A stretch of 64,000 bases of DNA from Cenococcum geophilum 1.58 (lineage: Eukaryota; Ascomycota; Dothideomycetes; Gloniales; Gloniaceae). The notes below the pieces were generated by a model. That model worked only from the letters and a program-made list of their open reading frames with translations, made no database searches and was not told where the DNA came from. The position numbers were made by a program, and so were the translations under genes. Positions 55,476 through 64,000 of this stretch are shown piece by piece (the stretch's first letter is position 1; each line of letters begins with the position of its first letter). The stretch spans positions 496,001 to 560,000 of the forward strand of contig KV748182.1 in assembly GCA_001692895.1 (NCBI GenBank). The letters run 5' to 3'.

Positions 55476-58400
55476 TTGACAGCAAACCTACAAGATCCTA
55501 TAAAACCGAAAATCCTACCTACCTTCGACGTACGACACCCTATCGATTTTATACCTACTATAGCGTTAACCTACCCGAAGAAGTATAAGGAAGATATTAA
55601 CCTAAAGACATGGAATAAAGCCATAATTAACCTTATAAACGCTAATGAACAAGACTTAAATGGATTTTTATTATACCGTATAGCACATTATAAGGATAGT
55701 AAATATAACGATACCGCGCTATAGGAATGTATAAAGGAGGACTTTATTAGATAAATAAAGGAAATATAGGCCCCTATAAATAAGGATATTATACAGAACT
55801 TCCATAACTTCCTTTAGAAGAATGGAGTATTTGTCCCTAAGGACGGGGGTACTATTAGAGACAATATTTAGGAGCAGGTTATTAACGCAAAAGAAGAGCA
55901 CGAATGGACTCCATAAGAGATTAAGCACCAACTACGCACTATAAGGAAGCTTAACTCACGATGGAACCTAAGCAATATACCTCTAGAGACGAACCTACCT
56001 CCGCCTTTAACTCCTCTGTATCCAATTTAACCTATAACCTTAACGTCAGATACTATACCCCAACGAGAGTAGGTATAGGATCCCATTGCTTCGCGATTTA
56101 ACGACCTTTAGACTCCACCGACTAAACCTACGTCCCCACTACAGCCTATAATATAACCCCCACCTCCTCTATCTTAATCTTAAATCGGAGGTAGTTTAAA
56201 ATTGCTTATAGAGCTTATGAAGCTCTATTCGGATTAGGAGAAGAAATTTAGTAGAAAATTATATAATGTTCTTAATTTGAAACTACGTATCTTCTATAAT
56301 TATTGCTAGAAGGTAGGAATAGAGTTTGATTAATACCACAACGCCTATTCCATTATGCTTAAGGGCCAAGCTAGTACCTTCTATTATAATTATTTAGTAG
56401 GAAAAGGATATGATTTTAACCGTATAATATATAAGTTAAGATGTTACTTTGAAACAGAAGAGAACAAGCAGCAGTATATATTAGAATAGAGAGAGACTAC
56501 CTTCCTAAGGATTATTGCTACAAACCTAGGTGTCCCTCGGCTTAATTGTCTTTAAAAGCTCTTTAATTAACTTTAGACGATTTAGCGTAGATTATCCGAA
56601 TTATATTAAGAGGACTTTAGCCTATATAATTAAGTTATTAGCGCATACTAAGGTGTTAAAGAATATAACCTTACTTTCTTTAATCCTGTAAATACTTATA
56701 AAGGAGTATATTAAGAATCTTCTATTAGCACCGCTCTACGCTCTTAAGAAGTACAGCAATTTAACCGCCCACTTTAACCTACTTTAATTAACTCACCTAA
56801 CTAATATAATTATAACTAGACTAATTAAACATATAGTGGGCCGGGTAGGCAATACGGTAGAGGGTACAATTAACGACTATAAGGTAAAGGTGGAGGTCCT
56901 TGTGGAGGTTTATTTTAAAGTAATTACCTAGAAGAAGTGCTACGTTTGTAAGAAACCAAATTGCTAGTTAACTAGGCATTTCTCTTAATAAGCGAAAGGA
57001 GGCATATAATAAGTTTCGCCAGAGTGTAAGAAATGTTAAAAATTATAAAAATTACTACGGCCTACTTTTAAAGCTTTTTGGTTTAATATAAAGGCGTAAA
57101 AGATCTTAAGGGTAAGGTTAATAAGGCCAATAGCTCCTTATAAATATAAAAATTAAGGAGTACTTACCCAACCAATTACTTTACTAAGTAATGGTAAGGT
57201 AGATGGCATATAAACCGTTACTATTTCTTAATAACTAATCTACGCTCTATTTTACTATAAAGTTAGATATCTTTAATAAGCTAAGGGAGAGTTCCGCGTT
57301 CTCCTTTAATAATAGATACTTAGTAAACGTCTTTTATGGTATTATGCTGAGATACTAGAGCCGCAGGAGTATCTATAGTAGGAGAACCTTAAGTTCGAGC
57401 CCTTTAGTAGCTTAATAGCTCTGTTTAGATTAACTATTTAACGGCAGGCCAATACACGATTTGTTTTAGTAAGGGTACTATAATCTCTTTTAGCATAATT
57501 TAGGGTCTAAACCCCCTTAGGGTACATTACCTTTCACGTCGTTCCTATAAACACCCTATTTTTATTTTGCATTAGAGATATAGATAAATTAGGCGTTTAA
57601 GCTTAATAACCTTAAGGATATACTTATTTAGGGAGATAATTGGTGTCCTATCGTGCGCAAGTAGGGTTTACCTTAGTTGCTCCTTTATTAACTAGAAAAG
57701 AGTGTTGCTTAGAGCCACCTAACTAAGTTAGAGTTACGTTAACTATACCATTGTTTTAGCCACCTATTTGTTTTTAATTGCTTAGGGTTCTTTAGTAAGT
57801 AGGCTATAAAGTTAAGGTTAAGGCAATTAAGCATCTTATAAAGTACTACTATTACTACCAAATAAACTAGAAGTCCCCTAGCCGATTTAAGTTCACCCTT
57901 AAAGATAACTACGACTTTAACTTCTATATTATTGTTAACGTTATATATCTTAGCGGCAAGCCAGTACTCTAAGTCGTTAACTTCTTAACCTTCTTCTAAG
58001 CCGCACAATTCTTAAAGGATATGTTAGCTAAGAACACATAGGATACCCTTTAATTATACTAGATTGATGTCTACCTAAAACCCCCTAATTAAATCGTCCA
58101 TAATATAGGAAAGAACTTCTTATCTATAGAGTTTTAATAATAAATAAAGGCAATAGCAATCAAGGTTAAGGAAGTCCCTATTAAGGCATATAATAGCATC
58201 GGAAAAGTAGAGCAATATTACACGCTATTACGCCGCGTATATAAGATTATCTCTTTAAAACTAGAGGACGCTAGCAAAGAACTTACCTTACAAATAGCTA
58301 TTAAAGCTATTAATAATTCCGCTGGCCCAAATGGACTCGTACCTATATTACTAGTCTTTAGCGCCTACCCTTAAATAACTAACGATTCTCCACTATCTCC

Positions 58401-60520
58401 CTCTATCGTGCAACAAGCTAAGGCTATTCGCAAGGCAATAAAGGAGGTATAACGTCTCTACGCCATACGCCAGGTTAATAACGCACTAGGAATAAGAAAT
58501 GGCCTAAATACCTTAACTACGCTTAATCTGCCACTTTAGTTTAAGGTACGCGTATAGCGTAAAAAGGGAGGATGGTTAGGCCCACATTAACTTATTATAA
58601 TTAATAGTTAAACTTATACTATTTAGATGCCTTACGGACCCACTTAATTCCGTTTAACTGTTATTAAGCCTTACTATAAAAATAACAGTTCCGAGCCTTT
58701 ACAGGATACTATAGAAGATACCCTAGAGGAGAGCTACAATTAACGTGCTCTAAAAGGCGACCACGATCCTAATATAATTATAGTAGATACGCCGTAACCA
58801 TAACGCGGTAAAGGTCGCCCAAAGGGATTACAAAATTGCCAATATCTTATTAATTTTAAAGAGCAATTTATTGCCGCTATCGAGAATAGAGTTAAGCTAT
58901 TAATGGCCTTTATAACAGCCAAGGAGAAGGCTAACTTTAAACTTGTAAAATAGCTCTAAAAGAAAGGTTATATTATAACTCCAGGAGCTCCTTTTTAAGC
59001 ATCTAATAAGCAGGAGATCGATAGTCTTATTATAAGAGGGGTCTTTAAATTTAAGAAGTATAACCCTACTAAGTTCGATGAAGTTTATATCTTTAAGTTA
59101 AGAATAGTTAATAAGATTAAAGGTAAAGCTACTAACGCCCTATTTAAGAAATTAAGGCTTATTATCTAAGGCTACAACAACAATAGTAAGGAGGTAATTC
59201 TTATATAATCTCCCACAATTCAACGAGCCAGTTAGCGAGTTATTATTGCACTAGCTCTCTCCCTAATAAAGAATAGAATAGCAGTCTATCTGCGAGATAT
59301 TACTTAGGCCTATACCCAATTAGAGACGCACCTTTAGCGCTTAATATTAGCATACCTTCCAGAGCAAATTCGCCACTAATACTCCGAAGATATAATTATG
59401 GTTATGCTTAAGCCATTATATAGAATCACAGAGGTAGGAACTTACTAGTGGGCTACCTATAGCAAGCACTATAAAGAGAAGCTTTTAATAACTACTTCTA
59501 TATTTAATCCATGCTTCCTTATTATAACTACGGGAACTCTATTTAGAATTATTGGCATATAAACTAACAATATAATTATCTTAGGAGATAACCGATTCTT
59601 AGCTCTTAAAGAAGACGAGCTAGTAAAGGCAAATCTTATAGTAAAGCTAAAGGAAAAGCTTAATTTAATAACACTATTACTCTTTAATAGATATATCCTC
59701 TCCCTAAACAAGGATTCTATTGCTTTATGCCGGAAGGGTTAAGGCAAGAAGATTAACGTTATTAACGTTAATTCTCTAAAATAAGGATACGTAGAGCAAC
59801 GCGCTTATAAAGCTTATATCGCTTCTATCTATTAACCTAAGGCTTTATTTAATCTCTTTATTACTACTTAATACTAAGAACTAACTAAGGATAACATCCT
59901 TGCCCTAAATAAGTGTCTCTTTTAGTAAATAAACTATCTTGACCGGGGACTACTCTACGTACTTATTAATCTTCCTACCACCAAACTCTTTGTATTTGTT
60001 AATAGATCGTTTATAAATAATAAAGATTTTAGCTCCTAGCTAGGATATAAGATTATTATTACAAATAAATCTACCAGAGAGAATAACTTTATAATCCACA
60101 GTAATCTTATCTATTAGAGCTTAACTAAGAGTAAGTATGTTACTTAAAGCGTTCTAGCGTTAGAGATATATAGAATAGTTAGCGGAGTTAATATGGCAAT
60201 TGCAATTGGAACTACCCTAAAGATAATTACAGATTAACTCAAACTTCCTATTATCCCTATAATCGTGTATACCAACTTATACTCCCTCTATAAGTGCTTA
60301 GTTAAGCTTAGTACTATAAAGAAGAAGCGCCTTATAATCAATATTATGGCACTTTATTAATCCTACAAACGGCAAGAACTCTTTAAAATTTAATAGATTA
60401 ACGGTTAAGATAACCTAGTAGATGTAATAACGAAGGCAAACCCAAATAAGGCTCTAGAAACGTTTGTTAATATAAATACTTTACGCATATAAGTTAAAGG
60501 TTAGGTTAAAAGGGAGTAAG
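55476..60520 (+). pseudogene. Degenerate gag-pol of the younger copia element
   Basis: Gag is readable from about 55476 (TANLQDPIKPKILPTFDVRH). Much of 57800-60500 remains legible with TAA/TAG at Gln/Trp sites. Integrase-side region: AINNSAGPNGLVPILLVFSA at about 58305, and QRKKGGWLGPH at 58555. Reverse transcriptase: GYNNNSKEVILIQSPTIQRA about 59170, VYLRDITQAYTQLETHLQRL about 59280, and the active-site strand IIILGDNRFLAL about 59573 in place of DD. RNase H: LFVFVNRSFINNKDFSSQLG about 59985 and YTNLYSLYKCLVKLSTIKKK about 60270. These segments match a common ascomycete Ty1/copia lineage. Confidence 0.9.
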
Positions 60521-60811
60521 AGCATAACGCTCTACAGACCCTAATTTCAACCAGCCAATCAGGATTTTCCATACCCGGCATAGAAAATCGCTATTAGCTC
60601 GCTTATAGCTAGCGCCTTAGCGGCCCTAACGGCCCTAACATAATATCTACCCACGACTCCTTAGCAAGAAAGCACTACGTGCTAAGAGGTAAGTTTTAGG
60701 ACAGCGAGACTTATATTATAATGGCAATAGTAAATAAGAAGGATCTATATTTGTTACAATAGTTAAGCAGTATTTGTATATAGAGGGCAACTACAAAAGA
60801 AGAGTTGCCAG

Positions 60812-61019
60812 TGTCGGGAATGAGGCAATTTGCCGTCACGTACGGCAAACTGCCGTCACGTGATGGCAAGTTGCCATCACGTGTCGCCGCGGCACTAGCG
60901 TGGCGAGGAGCCTTAAGCTCCTCGCCCTTCCTCATTCCAATCAAAAAGCTTTATCAACCAACATCACTGTAACCCTACTCGAGTAGTCGTTATTGATGAG
61001 TCACCCTATGTGACCAACA
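60812..61019 (+). repeat. 3' LTR of the younger copia element
   Basis: 208 bp, TGTCGGGAATGAGG..GTGACCAACA, with the same TCACGT-motif array. It is followed by ATAAC. Confidence 0.93.
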
Positions 61020-61362
61020 ATAACTAATCTACACTCTATTTTATTATAAAGTTAGATATCTTTAATAAGCTAAAGAGAGTTCCGCGTTCTCCTTTAATAA
61101 TAGATACTTAGTAAACGTCTTCTATGGTATTATACTAGATATTAGAGCCGCAGGAGTATCTATAATAGAAGAACCTTAAGTTTAAGCCCTTTAGTAGCTT
61201 AATAACTCTATTTAGATTAACTATTTAACGGTAGGCTAATATACAATTTATTTTAGCAAGGGTACTATAATCTCTTTTAGTATAATTAGGGTCTAAACCC
61301 CCTTAGGGTGTATTACTTTCTATATTATTCCCATAAATACCCTATTTCTATTTTATATTAGA

Positions 61363-61400
61363 TATTACGGACGCTTTAAGTACGATGTTATAACTACTAG
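61363..61400 (+). repeat. Truncated chromovirus LTR (first 38 bp)
   Basis: TATTACGGACGCTTTAAG and the following bases match the start of the LTRs at 23829, 31354, 36244 and 43770. The match ends at ACTAG where another element begins. The preceding TTAGA would be the left target duplication of this third chromovirus insertion, the remainder of which should lie right of the window. Confidence 0.85.
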
Positions 61401-61558
61401 TGTGGTGGGGTAAAATGGGCCACTACTTAGTGCCTTGGCATTTTCCTGTATATATTGAGCCTTCGGCTTCTCTCCTTCTTCCTATTATGACCTACTAGGG
61501 AATACATTCTTTCCTTTCTTCTTACTAACTGCTTTCCTACTAATTGATTACGACTGAC

Positions 61559-61590
61559 TAACCGACCGACCGACCGACCGACAGATAGAC
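61559..61590. repeat. (CCGA)n microsatellite
   Basis: About six CCGA tetramers, then cagatagacag, within the presumed LTR or leader of the right-edge element. Confidence 0.8.
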
Positions 61591-62039
61591 AGCACTGTAA
61601 CTTTCCTATCTAAGAGTGGTCGTACCCTCCTATATATTTTATGGCATTCCACGTAGGGACAACGGCAAGCTCTTTGGATTAGAAGTCTGGCATTCTACAT
61701 ATAACTATATACGCGTAGGAACATACCACGACTATAGAAGAACCGCCAGCTATAGAAGAATAACCAGCTATAGAAGAACCGCCAGCCAGATAGACGAGAC
61801 GAAAGTAGAGAACCAGGCAGTATCGGACAGTAAGGGGAACCAGGTAGTCCCTAAACAGAAAGACAGCAGAAAAGACAGACATTAAACTTAACGCATAGGC
61901 CAAAGAGTGGTAAAAAGGAGTGGCAAAGGTCTCGGAAAGTTATGTGTAAGGACGTCAAGTGAACCAGCGAGCCAATTAGATAGCTTTAACCGGCAGTTAG
62001 AGATACCCAATTTCTTCTACCTGCGCACGGACATGGCTA

Positions 62040-64000
62040 GAGCTTTATTAAAGATGTAGAGATAATAGGCAGCCAAGGGCTAATTAATTAGATGGAAACG
62101 AGATTTAAGGCATCTAGCGGTAGAGGAAATTAGCGCTGCCCTTTAGGAACAGAAAAGAGAATACTAAGCAAGGTCGTAAGTATATAAGATCAGATCTGCC
62201 CTCGAAAGCTTCCTATTCTAGTTTAGCTTTATCTTTTTTTAAGTTATCCGGATCGTGTTAGTGGCGGCTGCAGAGGCGTTCCATAAAGAAGTAGATATAG
62301 GCAGAAGTGTAAGGCTTAGCAGTACCCTACCGCGTAAAGTAACGGCAGGCTAAAACAGACGGACGTATTAAGACCCGGTAGTAGTAGAAGATGGCAATTC
62401 TATACTCTCCCAGGAAGACCGACCTCTAGGCGTTAAGAAGCAGCTAGAAGGAATTAAAGCCTATACCTCTTTTGCTAAGTATAAACTAATACCAGAATAG
62501 CCGTCTAGAACACCATTACCTTAGGCGGCAATGCAAGCAGACCTACTATAGCATTTACCCGTAATACCTAGGACCGATAACCCTTAGCAAACAAAGGATA
62601 AGAACCATAAGGACCACCTATAAGCTCCTAAGGAAGCTCTAAATACGTCACCCTATAACCAGTAGTTAATAGCTTAAGACAGGATCTACGTTATAGTCTA
62701 GCCTATACCAGCCCTAGGAACTGTTAGAACTCCGTACTTTATAGGACAGGACGTATTACAGTTTATTAAGCAGTACGAACGGCTATGCGTCCGACACTAT
62801 ATAACAAGTAAGAAAAAGCACTAGGGCCTTCTAGAGTACTGCGATTACTAGATAAGGATATAGATCCAAAGCTTACCTAAGTTTATAGCTAGTAACTGGA
62901 CGGAGCTTGTAAGAAAGCTTAGGGCGGAATACTAAGGAAGTAACCAATTTCGATAAATGGAAACGGTAGAATTCTTAGAAGCCTATATATAGTAGTATAG
63001 GGATAGTCTGCCAAGTAGCGTACGTAAGTACTATAGGTAGTTCACACTAATCTCCTAAAGGGTTACGCAGGTAGGCAATCTAGGGAACGCTTAGTAAGGG
63101 TACTAGTTTGTAAAAGGACTTCCGCTTAAATATTAAAGGCATACTATAGCTAAAACGGGAGCTAATCTAGATAGATAAGAGTCCTTTAACTTCTATCAGT
63201 TATAGAGAGCTATAGAGGACAGGCTTAGTTTATATAAGGGCATGGATTGTCTATTAAAAATGGACCCTAAGGAGTAGAGCCTTTATTAGCTAGTTAAGCA
63301 GTTCTGTAATTAGCAGCCAGTTATAGGCAAAGATACTACCCTTTAACTACCTGCGATCTTTTAGCCAAATAAGACAGCTAACGCCTGTTAAGCCAGCCAG
63401 GAAACGGACCTAGTTAGACCAAGTATATACGGAGGAGCCTTAATGCAGTAGCATTTACCCGCTATAGATTAAGCTATAGTTTAAAGCCTAGTATAAGGAT
63501 ATGGCCTGGCACTAGGATATAAAGACTAGCAGAATAGCACCTAACCTCTACAAGACTCTCAATATCCGCAGGACTTCCGATATTCATAGGACTTCTAATA
63601 TCCACAAGATTCTACTACCTTTGGACGACCGCAGCGGGACGTACGGGGTTAGCAGGATGGCACGCGATCTGGCCCGGGCCGATAGACCTATTTTAGATGT
63701 AGAGGAAGTTACCATTTTACCAAGCACGAATATTAAGGCTTAAAGGATCTTATTTAGTAAGGATTTATATATCTATCTAATTAAGGAAGACTAGTAGCTG
63801 GGATACGCGACCGACCTAGACCTAAACTACCATAGCTCAGCAATAAGGGACGATTAAAAAACATTAAGAACTAGCTCCATATATACTAAGGAGCAGACCT
63901 AAACAGACCGAAGAAAGAATAAATATAGTAGCGGGCCTTCTATGACGGAGCAGCGCTAAAGATTAGTGATAAGAAAAGTATAAACTAGGGGGACTACTAT
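62040..64000 (+). pseudogene. Degenerate Gag of the right-edge retroelement (partial)
   Basis: Plus-strand frame with TAA/TAG interruptions. Around 62725-62960 it reads GTVRTPYFIGQDVLQFIKQY, then YCDY.IRI.IQSLPKFIASN and WTELVRKLRAEY. This is the capsid-type region of ascomycete gypsy-like Gag proteins: a 'F.G.D...Fi..YE' block, a 'CD..i..yi..LP' block and a 'W..L...L..eY' block. Downstream, 63190-63290 (FYQL.RAIEDRLSLYKGMDC) fits the rest of the capsid region. The zinc-knuckle and pol would lie to the right. Confidence 0.65.

Larger units (their letters stand above)
54957..61019 (+). mobile_element. Younger Ty1/copia element, 6063 bp, TSD ATAAC
   Basis: Flanked by 208-bp LTRs (54957-55164 and 60812-61019) that differ at about seven positions, all transitions. 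ATAAC is duplicated at 54952-54956 and 61020-61024. The order gag, integrase-side sequence, reverse transcriptase, RNase H is that of Ty1/copia. It is inserted in an older copy of the same family. All frames carry TAA/TAG stops. Confidence 0.95.
52400..61362 (+). mobile_element. Older Ty1/copia copy, split by a younger copy and cut by a gypsy LTR
   Basis: The first part, 52400-54956 (LTR, leader and gag region), continues at 61025-61362 after the younger copy and its duplicated ATAAC. The continuation matches the younger element's 57236-57573. It is then interrupted at ..TTAGA (61358-61362) by the start of a chromovirus LTR. The younger copy still reads through this site at 57569-57573. The rest lies beyond the window. 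Coding remnants are heavily mutated. Confidence 0.85.
61401..64000 (+). mobile_element. 5' part of a further LTR retroelement, running off the right edge
   Basis: Starts TGTGGTGGGGTAAAATGGGC directly after ACTAG, inside the chromovirus LTR. A (CCGA)n microsatellite lies at 61559-61582 and a 'agaaccgccagctat' repeat at about 61738-61790. From about 62000 a degenerate plus-strand frame begins. LTR end and primer site were not resolved. The element is less AT-skewed than its neighbours up to about 62000. Confidence 0.7.

Overview
The window looks like nuclear DNA of a filamentous ascomycete (Pezizomycotina; a Leotiomycete is plausible, but the species cannot be read from sequence alone). The evidence is protein-coding genes with short introns of 47-66 bp (GT..CTAAC/CTAAT..AG), fungal versions of housekeeping proteins, and large AT-rich blocks of transposons. 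Those blocks are riddled with TAA/TAG stops from C-to-T/G-to-A mutation at CpA/TpG, the signature of repeat-induced point mutation (RIP). The genome is therefore 'two-speed': gene islands separated by mutated transposon nests.

Layout. (1) 1-7224: repeat block. A minus-strand retroelement remnant (gag at 1-295) is interrupted by a 4.1-kb LTR element without pol (673-4758, 163-bp LTRs, TSD CTAAT). Next comes a block packed with satellites and bounded by perfect 24-bp inverted repeats (5257-7224). (2) 7225-23828: gene island. It holds a TA-flanked MITE, a possible hypothetical gene, a 401-aa coiled-coil protein ending in a J-like WHPDR segment, a putative membrane protein, a GC-rich pseudogene, D-3-phosphoglycerate dehydrogenase, tandem-domain glyoxalase I, a LAMTOR2/roadblock-type protein, a 68-aa membrane protein and a pogo-type transposase relic. 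(3) 23829-31774: complete but dead Ty3/gypsy chromovirus (TSD AGCCT), ending 192 bp before COX15. (4) 31967-34927: COX15 (heme A synthase) and a hypothetical nuclear-type protein. (5) 35156-64000: transposon nest. A Tc1/mariner element with 71-bp TIRs is split by a second copy of the same chromovirus (TSD TTCTA). It is followed by a DNA element with 119-bp TIRs and an unrecognised protein, a hAT transposase, and two Ty1/copia copies nested in each other (TSD ATAAC). A 38-bp piece of the chromovirus LTR and the 5' part of a further gag-bearing retroelement run off the right edge.

The functional genes are dispersed housekeeping genes: serine biosynthesis, methylglyoxal detoxification, TORC1/vacuolar signalling scaffold and cytochrome oxidase assembly. 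They form no operon or biosynthetic cluster. Intron coordinates were inferred by hand from splice motifs and family alignment from memory. No database search was run. The most novel-looking items are the 119-bp-TIR element with its unknown protein, the satellite-stuffed TIR block, the Tc1 transposase with a long C-terminal extension, and the antisense reading frame shared by both chromovirus copies.
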